64,000 bases of DNA from NCBI GenBank assembly GCA_944383765.1, contig CALWQT010000007.1, positions 1 to 64,000 on the forward strand, in the 5' to 3' direction. This document shows, one piece after another, positions 26,635-34,900 of the stretch. The notes beneath the pieces were generated by a model, which was given only the letters and a program-made list of their open reading frames with translations, searched no databases and was not told where the DNA came from. The DNA comes from an uncultured Lachnospiraceae bacterium. GTDB lineage: Bacteria; Bacillota; Clostridia; Lachnospirales; Lachnospiraceae. Within the stretch, counting starts at the first letter, position 1. The number at the start of each line of letters is the position of its first letter. The translations under genes and the position numbers were made by a program.

Positions 26635-27822
26635 ATGAATTTTAAAGAAATGGCAGAACAGAATGAACAGTGGGTTATCCAGCAGAGAAGATTTTTCCAT
26701 CAGTATCCGGAGCTTTCTTTTGAGGAGACGAATACCACGAAAGAAATCGGAAAGAGACTGGAAGAAATGGGATTGGAGCCTCATTATTACGAAGACTATA
26801 ATGGTCTTTGGGCTATGATCAAAGGAGGAAAGGCCACTGCAGATTCCAAGACGATAGCCCTTCGGGCAGATATCGATGCACTTCCTGTGGAAGAGCATAC
26901 AGGTTTGGATTTCTGCAGTAAAAATCCAGGTGTGATGCATGCCTGTGGTCATGACTGTCATATTGCCATGCTGCTGGGCGGTGTGAAAATGCTGATGGAG
27001 AAAAAAGATGAGCTTCAGGGAAATGTAAAAATCATTTTCCAGGCAGCAGAGGAATCCTGCTATGGAGCCAGATATTATGTGGAACATGGTCTGCTGGATG
27101 ATGTAGATGCCATCTATGGGGCGCATATCTGGGGAGATTTTGATGCGCCTTATATGAATTTTGAAGCAGGTCCCAGAATGGCCAGCTGTGATAACTTTAC
27201 CATTGAAGTAGAAGGAGTTTCTGCTCATGGTTCTGCACCGAATCATGGCATTGATGCTATTCTGGCAGCTGCTCATATTATTACAGAACTTCAGTCTATT
27301 GTGTCCAGAGTCAATGATCCGCTGAATCCTCTGGTAGTTACTGTGGGTGAGATCCATGGCGGACAGAGATTCAATATTATTGCCAATAAGGTAGTTATGG
27401 AAGGAACGACCAGGACCCATTCTCCGGAAATGAGAGCAAAAACAGAGGGGCTGATCCGCAGAATAGCAGAGCATGTGGCAGAGTCTTTTGGAGCAAAAGC
27501 TACTTTGAAATTTGATTATTATCCAGGTCCGGTAATCAATGACCATGAGGATCTGAATAAAATCGCCCATGATGCGGCAGTAAAGATGTATGGGGAAGAT
27601 TGTCTGAAGCCACTTGCAAAGATGATGGGAAGTGAAGACTTTGCTATGTTTATGGAAAAAGTGCCTGGAATCTTTGGATTTATCGGAAGCCGGAATCCGG
27701 AACTGGGCTTTACGGCAAAGAATCACAATGACCATTATACGGTTGATGAAAGTGTGCTGAAGAGGGGTGCTGCTATGTATGCCCAGTTTGCATATGATTA
27801 TTTGGAGGAGAAGTCCAAATAA
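26635..27822 (+). CDS. M20 family amidohydrolase, copy 3
   Basis: A third M20 metalloamidohydrolase, 395 residues. Motifs: RADIDALPVEE, HACGHDCHI, QAAEESCYGA, GSEDFAMF in place of GGEDYSF. It is more diverged from the two minus-strand copies than they are from each other, so it probably takes a different substrate. The ribosome-binding site is weak (GAAAGGACGGGG). It lies behind the transporter terminator but on the same strand, and is followed after 27 bp by the DegV gene. Confidence 0.9.
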   Translation: MNFKEMAEQNEQWVIQQRRFFHQYPELSFEETNTTKEIGKRLEEMGLEPHYYEDYNGLWAMIKGGKATADSKTIALRADIDALPVEEHTGLDFCSKNPGVMHACGHDCHIAMLLGGVKMLMEKKDELQGNVKIIFQAAEESCYGARYYVEHGLLDDVDAIYGAHIWGDFDAPYMNFEAGPRMASCDNFTIEVEGVSAHGSAPNHGIDAILAAAHIITELQSIVSRVNDPLNPLVVTVGEIHGGQRFNIIANKVVMEGTTRTHSPEMRAKTEGLIRRIAEHVAESFGAKATLKFDYYPGPVINDHEDLNKIAHDAAVKMYGEDCLKPLAKMMGSEDFAMFMEKVPGIFGFIGSRNPELGFTAKNHNDHYTVDESVLKRGAAMYAQFAYDYLEEKSK

Positions 27823-27849
27823 TATGTTGAAAGAATGGAGACCGGAAAT

Positions 27850-28734
27850 ATGGCAGATTATGTGATTACTTGTGGTTCTACGGCAGATATGGAACGAAGC
27901 TTTTTTGAAGAGAGGGGAATCCCGTTTGTCTGTTTCCATTATGAAATAGATGGAAAAGAGTATCCGGATGATTTGGGAAAGACCATGCCTATAGAAGAGT
28001 TTTACCGGAAAATAGCAGCAGGAGCTCAGCCTACAACATCACAGGTGAATGCGGATGAGTATGAAGCTGCATTTCGCCCTATTCTGGAAAGCGGAAAAGA
28101 TGTTCTTCATATCGAACTCTCCAGCGGAATATCAGGAAGCATCAATTCTGCACTGGTGGCAAAAAGTCAGCTGGAAGAAGAATACCCGGATAGAAAAGTC
28201 TGTGTGGTGGATTCTCTGGGAGCTTCTTCCGGATATGGTATGCTGGTGATGCTGGCAGATGACAGAAGAAAAGCAGGGTCCAGTTTGGAAGATACGGTAA
28301 CCTGGATTGAAAAAAACAGACTGAATGTTCATCATTGGTTTTTTTCCTCTGACTTGACCAGTTTTATCCGGGGCGGAAGGATATCAAAAACGGCAGGACT
28401 GTTTGGTACAGCTCTCGGTATCTGTCCACTCATGAATGTGGATCGGAATGGAAAACTGATCCCCAGGGATAAATACAGAGGGAAAAAGAAAGTAATCCGT
28501 GAAATAGTGGAGCGGATGAAAGTCCACGCAGAAGATGGGGTGAATTATAGCGGTAAATGCTGTATTTCCCAGTCAGCCTGTTATGAAGACGCCAGGGCAG
28601 TCGCAGACCTGGTGGAGCAGACGTTTCCCAATCTGGATGGACCGGTGGAAATCCATTCGATTGGAACCGTTATTGGTTCCCATACAGGACCGGGTACGGT
28701 AGCACTGTTTTTTATAGGAGATGAAAGAGAATAA
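27850..28734 (+). CDS. DegV family fatty-acid-binding protein
   Basis: A 294-residue DegV-family protein: N-terminal CGSTADM, the TTSQVN motif near 62-67, SSGISGS near 96-102, and SFIRGGRI with the C-terminal GxHTGPGT. DegV proteins bind a long-chain fatty acid; several (FakB) deliver it to FakA kinase for phospholipid synthesis. No fakA is visible here, so this remains a family-level call. The ATG at 27850 is favoured by GGAGA upstream; an earlier ATG lies at 27835. Confidence 0.87.
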   Translation: MADYVITCGSTADMERSFFEERGIPFVCFHYEIDGKEYPDDLGKTMPIEEFYRKIAAGAQPTTSQVNADEYEAAFRPILESGKDVLHIELSSGISGSINSALVAKSQLEEEYPDRKVCVVDSLGASSGYGMLVMLADDRRKAGSSLEDTVTWIEKNRLNVHHWFFSSDLTSFIRGGRISKTAGLFGTALGICPLMNVDRNGKLIPRDKYRGKKKVIREIVERMKVHAEDGVNYSGKCCISQSACYEDARAVADLVEQTFPNLDGPVEIHSIGTVIGSHTGPGTVALFFIGDERE

Positions 28735-28741
28735 AGAGATG

Positions 28742-28780
28742 AAAAGCGGGGATTGCCAGAAAAAGCAATCCCCGTTTTTA
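28742..28780. terminator. Bidirectional terminator
   Basis: GCGGGGATTGC / GCAATCCCCG around CAGAAAAA, with A tract left and T tract right. It sits between the DegV gene and the convergent lipoprotein gene. Confidence 0.85.
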
Positions 28781-28800
28781 CATACGCTCAATATTTATTT

Positions 28801-29358
28801 TCAGTCTGTGATCAAAGTCTGATAATCGCTGCGGAAGCTGAAATCTTCGCTGACGGTCTCACCATTAACGGTGATAGTCAGATGTTTGATACTCAGATTT
28901 TCTGTGAATGTATTTCCCACAGCAGCAACAGCCAGTTCCTTGTCCAGGTCTGTGTCATCAGGAATAGCAGACAGATCCAGGACAGCAGATTCGTAGGTAG
29001 TGATTGCTTCCGTGCTTCCAGGACCGGCAGCAGTGTTTTCTGCCTCGCCTTCCGTTTCCAGAGAAAGGAGTTCGGTCCCTTCTTCCAGAGCACCGTATTC
29101 GATCAGCTTATCCAGAAGAGAGTTGGCATCAACAACAGCAACACCGTCCATCATCTGATTTAATCCATTATTATCTTCATTAGGTGTATAGATGGAAACC
29201 ATTTCCAGAACCTCAGCAGTTGCATCCGGCACTTTGTCGGAAGCGCCTCCTGTGGAAGCTTCTGTAGCAGCAGGTTCAGTCTCTTTCTGGGTAGGGGAAC
29301 ATGCCGTCATGGACAGTGCAAATAGAACTCCAGTCAGACATAACATAAATTTCTTCAT
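28801..29358 (-). CDS. Lipoprotein with possible GerMN-like domain
   Basis: A 185-residue secreted lipoprotein: basic N-terminus, hydrophobic core, and lipobox SMTAC (Cys near residue 20), then a Thr/Glu/Ala-rich linker. The folded part carries AVLDLSAIP, an acidic strand, AVGNTFTEN and HLTITVNGE, a pattern like GerMN domains of GerM/sporulation proteins. I regard that as suggestive only. GGAGG precedes the ATG. It is 18 bp after fabT on the same strand, so both may be one transcript. Confidence 0.7.
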   Translation of the reverse strand: MKKFMLCLTGVLFALSMTACSPTQKETEPAATEASTGGASDKVPDATAEVLEMVSIYTPNEDNNGLNQMMDGVAVVDANSLLDKLIEYGALEEGTELLSLETEGEAENTAAGPGSTEAITTYESAVLDLSAIPDDTDLDKELAVAAVGNTFTENLSIKHLTITVNGETVSEDFSFRSDYQTLITD

Positions 29359-29376
29359 AATTGTAAATTGCCTCCT

Positions 29377-29823
29377 TTATTCTTTCGGCTGAAAAGTTCG
29401 GAACCATTGGTTCAGTTTTTCCAGGGCTTTGACCAAGGCATTGATTTCGTCTGGTTCCAGAGCAGAAATCACGCCGTTGATCATTTCCTGATGAAACCGG
29501 GAATGGTGTTCATAAGCTCTTCTGCCTTTTTCAGAGAGGGAAATGTAGACGACGCGGCGGTCTTCCTGCCCGCGTTCTCTCAGGACATAGCCTTTTTTAA
29601 CAAGGCTGTTCATGGCGATAGTCAAAGTCCCCACAGTCACGGAAAGCTTTTTGGCTATTGTGGACATATTTTTTGGCTCAGACAGACCAATGGCTTCAAT
29701 CACATGAATGTCATTGCTGGTAATATCCTTGAATTCCTGTGAAACGATGGCCTTCTGTTCAATATCCATAATGTCCCGAAACAGATTTACTAATACATCA
29801 TTCAACGTATGATAGGTATCCAC
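29377..29823 (-). CDS. fabT: FabT-like MarR family repressor of fatty-acid synthesis
   Basis: A 148-residue MarR-type winged-helix protein. The pattern closely follows streptococcal FabT as I recall it: an N-terminal NDVLVNLFRDIMDIEQ, then HVIEAIGL, KKLSVTVGTLTIAMNSLVKKGY, DRRVVYISLSEKGR and RFHQEMINGVI. FabT with acyl-ACP represses fab genes by binding TTTGAnnATCAAA-like palindromes; such a site is at 6685-6711. The start is GTG at 29821-29823 behind AAAGGG. Unlike most FabT genes it is not beside fabH but more than 12 kb past the end of the fab operon. Only a weak TATCAA half site is seen in its own upstream region. Confidence 0.8.
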   Translation of the reverse strand: MDTYHTLNDVLVNLFRDIMDIEQKAIVSQEFKDITSNDIHVIEAIGLSEPKNMSTIAKKLSVTVGTLTIAMNSLVKKGYVLRERGQEDRRVVYISLSEKGRRAYEHHSRFHQEMINGVISALEPDEINALVKALEKLNQWFRTFQPKE

Positions 29824-29938
29824 TTTTTTCCCTTTCGCTTGAAACAGAATTTTCTTGATAGAAAAGTCTCCAAATGATTATACATGATTTTTTTCTTTAT
29901 GACAACCATGTAAATCATTAGGAAATTCTTACATTCTT

Positions 29939-30460
29939 TCAGAAAGAAGCCAGAATCAGGGAGGCGATGATTCCGGCTGAGGTAGCGATCAGAGCGCCTG
30001 GAAGTGTATATCTGGTTTTTGTGATTTTTACAGAACCAAAATAAATGCTGATACAGTAAAAAACGGTTTCCGTGCAGCTCATCAGAATGGAAGCAGCCAT
30101 TCCAATAAAAGAATCGGTACCGTATTCACGGAAAATATCCAGGACCAGTCCCATGGCGGCAGAGTTGGAGATCAGCCGGACCAGGATCAGCGGAACGAGA
30201 GGAGCTGGAAGGTGAAGGAAGGCAGCCGGTGCAGACAGAAGATTCCCTAAGAAATCCAGAAAACCGGAAGCGCGCAGTACCCCTACTGCAGTCATCAGGC
30301 CTACTAAGGTAGGGAGAATACCTGCTACGGTTCGTATGCCTTCGGAAGCACCTTTTAAAAAATCATCGAATACGGGGCGGCGGGATAACACTGCAAATCC
30401 GATAATATAAAACAAAGTCAGAGGAACAGCAGCATTGGACAGAAAAAGAAGTAAGGACAT
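29939..30460 (-). CDS. spmB: Spore maturation protein B
   Basis: SpmB-family membrane protein, 173 residues, partner of SpmA in spore core dehydration. Seen: RRPVFDDFLKGASEGIRT, GILPTLVGLM, LILVRLISNSAAMG and SCTETVFYCISIYFGSV, the conserved blocks of the family. No clear ribosome-binding site precedes the ATG; instead the start codon directly follows a strong terminator-like hairpin at 30461-30506. It is about 9 kb from spmA and on the opposite strand, whereas the two are normally adjacent. Confidence 0.85.
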   Translation of the reverse strand: MSLLLFLSNAAVPLTLFYIIGFAVLSRRPVFDDFLKGASEGIRTVAGILPTLVGLMTAVGVLRASGFLDFLGNLLSAPAAFLHLPAPLVPLILVRLISNSAAMGLVLDIFREYGTDSFIGMAASILMSCTETVFYCISIYFGSVKITKTRYTLPGALIATSAGIIASLILASF

Positions 30461-30508
30461 AAAAACACCCGGGAATCACTAGTATGTTTATATAGTGTAT
30501 TCCCGGGA
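30461..30508 (-). terminator. Hairpin-terminator ending at the spmB start codon
   Basis: Minus-strand stem CCCGGGAATACACTA / TAGTGATTCCCGGG (one bulge), then TGTTTTT, then the spmB ATG. It probably ends the DUF885 transcript; its stem also occupies the place of an spmB ribosome-binding site. Confidence 0.7.
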
Positions 30509-30546
30509 CAGGAAAATCATGTATCCATTGGAAGATTCCTGGCAGA

Positions 30547-32367
30547 TCAGGAAAGAGGATACGTGATCAGCCAGGATTTAAAGTAACTGCGTATCACCGA
30601 AAAGGGCGCAGGTCCTATTTCAAGAAGAAATATGTGGAAGTCTTTTGCCTGGAAAGAGGGACCAAGTGTTTGTTCCGCTTCTTCCCGCATCTGCTGTATT
30701 TCCAGCCAGCCCACATAATAGGACAAATAGTTGGAAGGATTTTCTACCATGGTATAGAACATGCGGTCTACCGTTTCCTGATCGGTAATCCCGTAGGTTT
30801 CGTTCAGAAACTGGGCAGTCTGTTCCTTATCCCACCCGTAATAATTGATTTCCAGGTCCAGCAGAGCATGAATACCCAGGGTCACTGCCTGATTGTGCAT
30901 CAGCAATGTCTGAAGCTCGGGGGAAAGACCGTTATCAAAAAAGTAGGAAAGATATTCCACATAAGTGGCCCATCCTTCTGAGTAAGCAGTGGACGAAAGC
31001 AGGTGGCGGATAGGAATGTCGCAGGAGTCGGAAAAATATACAGTCTGGTAAAGATGGCCGGGATAGCCTTCATGGGCAAGGGTAGTATATAAAGGAGTGG
31101 AAGCATAGGCCTCATTTCCATTGATGTAGATCACATTTTCTTTGAAATTATCCATGGGAGGAACCAGATAAAATGCAGGGCTCAGAGTCAGCTCCAGAGC
31201 TTTGGGTACCTGTTTGACTGTGTAACTGCAGGAAGGCAGTTCTGGAAAATATTCCTTCATCTGTATCTGAAGATCATTCAGTATCGCTTCCGGCTCTGTC
31301 TCCCGGAAAGAGTAGGTAAGCATTTCCTGATACAGGTCTGAAGTAAGATGTTCTGCTACAATGCTGGAATCTTTATCAATCCGTTCTGTAATGGCTGCGG
31401 TCAGTTCGTCGATAGAAGCATAGGAGGTATAGGTGGCGTTATATGCCAGATATTCATAATATTCTTTCCCGTTTGGAAAGCCACACATGCCTTTGTCATT
31501 CACTCCCGTACCTTTTAAGGATTCCAGCGTTTCTATGAGAGAACGGTAGGCAGGGACAAAATGCTCGGCAATGATCTGTATGTGCTCCTGTTTCCATGCT
31601 TCCTTTTCTTCTTCTGTTACATCCTGCAGTGCTTCCAGCTTTTCGTTGAAAGTCTCTGTCAGGAAGTTTTCCTGTGGAACTACCAGATAGCTTTCACAGG
31701 ATTCAATCAGATGGTCAATGGAGATATCACTGTAAAATAAGCCTGCCTCTGCTTTCTGCTTTTCAAACGTTTCCAGTTCCCCATAATACTGGTCAATCTG
31801 AGAAAGCAGGGAAAGATAGTCGGTTACGTCATCCCGGTTCCGGAATGTATATTCTGCCAGTAAAATGGGAAGCTGTGCCTGGACGCCGATGGTAGGAGCC
31901 AGAGGCTGGCTGTAAAGTTCATATCCTTCGCCCATCAGGGAAGTGTCCAGAAAGCTTTTCAGTACTTCATAGGTCAGTTTCTGGTCATCAGAAAGAAGGG
32001 AAGGGTCAAATTCCAGAAGCTTTTCCAGCCACGCCTTGGTGTCGGAAGTATCTTTCTGCAAGGCTTCCAGAGATGCCTCACCAAAAGGAGACTCTGCATC
32101 GGAAATGCCGTAACGTTCCGGGTCCTCCAGATTATAATGAAGGGTGATGGCAGAGGAACGGACTTCTTCTGCAAACATATCGTTAGTAAATTGCTGGAAA
32201 GCTTCCTGTTCTTTGATTGCCTGTTCTGACGTATCCTGGCTGGTCTGGCTCTGAGTGGAGGGGGCTGCGTTGTCTGGCGCCTGACAGCCCCAGAGAGAAG
32301 ACAGGCACAGGGCAGCAGAAAGGACTGCAGCCAATAACTTCCGGTATTTATTTCCATAATGATTCAT
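30547..32367 (-). CDS. DUF885 family lipoprotein peptidase
   Basis: A 606-residue predicted zinc peptidase anchored outside the membrane. The signal peptide ends in lipobox SLWGC (Cys near 28), followed by a Ser/Gln-rich linker. The DUF885 catalytic motif HEGYPGH is present near residues 429-435, with a downstream glutamate in SEGWATYVEYL, matching the usual metal site. Relatives are carboxypeptidase-like. GGAGG lies 8-9 nt before the ATG and a promoter is at 32390-32418. The substrate is unknown. Confidence 0.87.
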   Translation of the reverse strand: MNHYGNKYRKLLAAVLSAALCLSSLWGCQAPDNAAPSTQSQTSQDTSEQAIKEQEAFQQFTNDMFAEEVRSSAITLHYNLEDPERYGISDAESPFGEASLEALQKDTSDTKAWLEKLLEFDPSLLSDDQKLTYEVLKSFLDTSLMGEGYELYSQPLAPTIGVQAQLPILLAEYTFRNRDDVTDYLSLLSQIDQYYGELETFEKQKAEAGLFYSDISIDHLIESCESYLVVPQENFLTETFNEKLEALQDVTEEEKEAWKQEHIQIIAEHFVPAYRSLIETLESLKGTGVNDKGMCGFPNGKEYYEYLAYNATYTSYASIDELTAAITERIDKDSSIVAEHLTSDLYQEMLTYSFRETEPEAILNDLQIQMKEYFPELPSCSYTVKQVPKALELTLSPAFYLVPPMDNFKENVIYINGNEAYASTPLYTTLAHEGYPGHLYQTVYFSDSCDIPIRHLLSSTAYSEGWATYVEYLSYFFDNGLSPELQTLLMHNQAVTLGIHALLDLEINYYGWDKEQTAQFLNETYGITDQETVDRMFYTMVENPSNYLSYYVGWLEIQQMREEAEQTLGPSFQAKDFHIFLLEIGPAPFSVIRSYFKSWLITYPLS

Positions 32368-32389
32368 GGGCTATCCTCCTTTTCTCCTA

Positions 32390-32418
32390 ATTATAATATA
32401 TATTGGGAAACCTGGCAA
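32390..32418 (-). promoter_or_regulatory. Promoter of the DUF885 gene
   Basis: Minus strand: -35 TTGCCA (32418-32413), 17-bp spacer, -10 TATAAT (32395-32390), giving a very short 5' leader of about 15 nt. Confidence 0.65.
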
Positions 32419-32447
32419 ATCATACCCGTCAATGGCAGGTCAGGTGC

Positions 32448-32476
32448 TTGACAAAATTTTTGGAAACGATTAAACT
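32448..32476 (+). promoter_or_regulatory. Promoter of the T-box/metG transcript
   Basis: -35 TTGACA (32448-32453), 17-bp spacer, -10 TAAACT (32471-32476). Transcription would begin near 32483, just before stem I of the T-box. Confidence 0.65.
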
Positions 32477-32499
32477 AAAAGAAAATCTGTTATCATAAT

Positions 32500-32761
32500 A
32501 TAAGAAAATGCAGTGAAAAGAAGAGTAGGCAGCGATGGTCCATGACAGAGAATCCCGGAACGCTGAGAAGGGAGAATGGAAGAACTGCTGAAGATGGCCT
32601 TGGAGCAGGGCCGGTGAGGAAAAATCCAAGCCGGCAACGGGAGCGCCCGTTATCGCGCAGGCTGGTAGTGCCAGTCATTAAGGTCTGTGCCGTGAGGTTC
32701 GGATGAATTAAAGTGGTAACACGGGAACTGTCTCGTCTTTAAATAGACGGGATTTTTTTAT
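32500..32761 (+). promoter_or_regulatory. T-box leader of metG, methionine specifier
   Basis: tRNA-sensing leader. Seen: the stem I region with an AGAGAA element and a specifier loop containing ATG at 32576-32578 (context GAGAATGGAAG); the conserved T-box sequence AAGTGGTAACACGGG at 32710-32724; and the terminator TCTCGTCT / AGACGGGA with seven T residues (32730-32758). Uncharged tRNA-Met should stabilise the antiterminator and turn metG on. Confidence 0.88.
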
Positions 32762-32794
32762 TGTATATTTTTATTGCCTATAGGAGGAGAAACC

Positions 32795-34780
32795 ATGTGC
32801 CAGAATTGTAAAAAACCATATTACATTACGACGGCGATTGCTTACACATCAGGAAAACCCCATATTGGGAATACTTATGAGATCGTGCTTGCAGACAGTA
32901 TTGCCCGCTATAAGAGAGAGCAGGGATATGATGTATTTTTCCAGACAGGAACGGATGAGCACGGGCAGAAAATAGAACTGAAGGCGGCGGAAGCGGGAGT
33001 AACTCCCAAAGAGTTTGTAGACGGTGTTGCCGGACAGATCAAAGACATCTGGGATATGATGAATACTTCCTATGATAAGTTTATCCGTACCACAGATGAA
33101 TATCATGAGAAACAGATCCAGAAGATTTTTAAAAAGCTGTATGAGCAGGGAGATATTTATAAAGGTTATTATGAAGGCCTTTACTGTACACCCTGCGAGT
33201 CTTTCTGGACACCATCTCAGGTAGTAGACGGAAAATGCCCGGATTGCGGCCACCCGGTACAGCCGGCAAAAGAAGAAGCTTATTTCTTTAAAATGAGCAA
33301 ATATGCAGATCGTCTGATCGCCCATATCAATGAACATCCGGAGTTCATCCAGCCGGTAGCCAGAAAAAATGAGATGATGAATAACTTCCTTCTTCCGGGA
33401 CTTCAGGACCTGTGTGTTTCCAGGACTTCCTTTACCTGGGGAATTCCTGTGGATTTTGATCCGAAACACGTTACCTATGTATGGCTGGATGCCTTGAGCA
33501 ATTATATTACAGGACTGGGATATGACTGTGACGGTGAGAACGGAGAATTATTTAAGAAATACTGGCCGGCAGACCTTCATCTGATCGGAAAGGATATTAT
33601 CCGTTTCCATACGATTTACTGGCCAATCTTTCTGATGGCTCTGGGGCTTCCGCTTCCCAAGCAGGTTTTCGGCCATCCGTGGCTGCTCCAGGGTGATGGA
33701 AAAATGAGCAAATCCAAAGGAAATGTGATCTATGCAGATACTCTGGTGGATTTCTTCGGAGTAGATGCAGTACGTTACTTTGTACTTCATGAAATGCCAT
33801 TTGATAATGATGGTGTGATCACCTGGGAACTGATGGTGGAGAGGATGAATTCCGATCTGGCCAATATTCTGGGTAATCTGGTAAACCGTACCATCTCTAT
33901 GACAAATAAATATTTTGGCGGTGTAGTGAATCATACCGATGTCAGTGAGCCGGTAGATGATGATCTGAAAGTATCCGTACTGGCAGCAGTGAAAAAGACG
34001 GATGAAAAGATGAACCAGCTTCGTGTGGCAGATGCCATTACAGAGATTTTCGGAATTTTCCGGAGAAGCAACAAGTATATTGACGAGACTGCTCCCTGGG
34101 TATTGGCAAAAGACGAAGCAAAGAAAGACCGTCTGGCAGAAGTGCTTTATAATCTGACAGAAGCGATTACCATTGGAGCATCTCTTCTTGCTTCCTTCAT
34201 GCCAGATACATCAGAAAAGATCTTAAAGCAGCTGAATACGGAGAAACGGTCTCTGGCTGATATGGAGACGTTTGGAAATTATCCGTCAGGAAACAAGGTA
34301 ACCGATGCTCCTCAGATCCTGTTTGCCCGTATTGATGTAAAAGATATTATGGAAAAGGTGGAAGCGCTGCAGGCGGCTCAGAAAGCAGAAGCAGCAGGCG
34401 GTGAAAAAGCAGAGAAAGAGGAAAAGGAAACGGTAGTGGAAGTGGAAGCAAAACCGGAAATTACCTATGATGATTTTGAAAAACTGCAGTTCCAGATCGG
34501 AGAGATCATTTCCTGTGAAGCGGTACAAAAATCCAAAAAGCTTTTATGCAGCCAGGTGAAAATTGGAAGTCAGGTAAGACAGATACTGAGCGGGATTAAA
34601 GCATATTACACACCGGAAGAAATGGTGGGTAAGAAAGTCATGGTAGTCACAAACTTAAAGCCTGCAAAACTGGCTGGAATGGTATCAGAAGGAATGATTC
34701 TCTGCGCGGAAGATGATCAGGGAAATCTGGCTTTGATGACGCCGGAAAAAGATATGCCGGCAGGGTCTGAGGTCTGCTAA
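32795..34780 (+). CDS. metG: Methionyl-tRNA synthetase
   Basis: Class I synthetase of 661 residues. Seen: the HIGH-type signature HIGN (23-26), a zinc knuckle (C131, C134, C148, C151), KMSKS (303-307), the anticodon-binding helical domain, an Ala/Glu/Lys-rich linker (about 530-555), and a C-terminal EMAP-like tRNA-binding domain from YDDFEKLQFQIGEI onward. The ATG at 32795 has AGGAGGA 7-8 nt upstream. Control is by the T-box leader. Confidence 0.96.
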   Translation: MCQNCKKPYYITTAIAYTSGKPHIGNTYEIVLADSIARYKREQGYDVFFQTGTDEHGQKIELKAAEAGVTPKEFVDGVAGQIKDIWDMMNTSYDKFIRTTDEYHEKQIQKIFKKLYEQGDIYKGYYEGLYCTPCESFWTPSQVVDGKCPDCGHPVQPAKEEAYFFKMSKYADRLIAHINEHPEFIQPVARKNEMMNNFLLPGLQDLCVSRTSFTWGIPVDFDPKHVTYVWLDALSNYITGLGYDCDGENGELFKKYWPADLHLIGKDIIRFHTIYWPIFLMALGLPLPKQVFGHPWLLQGDGKMSKSKGNVIYADTLVDFFGVDAVRYFVLHEMPFDNDGVITWELMVERMNSDLANILGNLVNRTISMTNKYFGGVVNHTDVSEPVDDDLKVSVLAAVKKTDEKMNQLRVADAITEIFGIFRRSNKYIDETAPWVLAKDEAKKDRLAEVLYNLTEAITIGASLLASFMPDTSEKILKQLNTEKRSLADMETFGNYPSGNKVTDAPQILFARIDVKDIMEKVEALQAAQKAEAAGGEKAEKEEKETVVEVEAKPEITYDDFEKLQFQIGEIISCEAVQKSKKLLCSQVKIGSQVRQILSGIKAYYTPEEMVGKKVMVVTNLKPAKLAGMVSEGMILCAEDDQGNLALMTPEKDMPAGSEVC

Positions 34781-34808
34781 AAATTTCAGGATATAACGTT
34801 GGGATACG

Positions 34809-34838
34809 GAGCGTCCGGCTTGCCGGGCGCTCGTTTTT
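34809..34838 (+). terminator. Terminator of metG
   Basis: GAGCGTCCGGC / GCCGGGCGCTC with a TT loop followed by TTTTT. Its 3' arm overlaps a likely -35 box (TTGCCG, 34819-34824) of gdpP, whose -10 is TATAAT 17 bp further on. Confidence 0.85.
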
Positions 34839-34847
34839 ATGCTATAA
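34819..34847 (+). promoter_or_regulatory. Promoter of the gdpP-rplI-dnaB operon
   Basis: -35 TTGCCG, 17-bp spacer, -10 TATAAT (34842-34847). The -35 lies within the metG terminator. Confidence 0.6.
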
Positions 34848-34900
34848 TGAAAGTTAAATTGGCGGTTTATGCGATTTAGTATAGCTCAGAGAGGATTTAT

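Noticed and set aside
26614..27939. 441-residue minus-strand frame antisense to the third M20 gene
   Set aside because: Complete overlap with a well-supported M20 gene; translation is low-complexity antisense.
29824..29938. FabT autoregulatory site before fabT
   Set aside because: Only a TATCAA half site with poor symmetry was found; not enough to call an operator.
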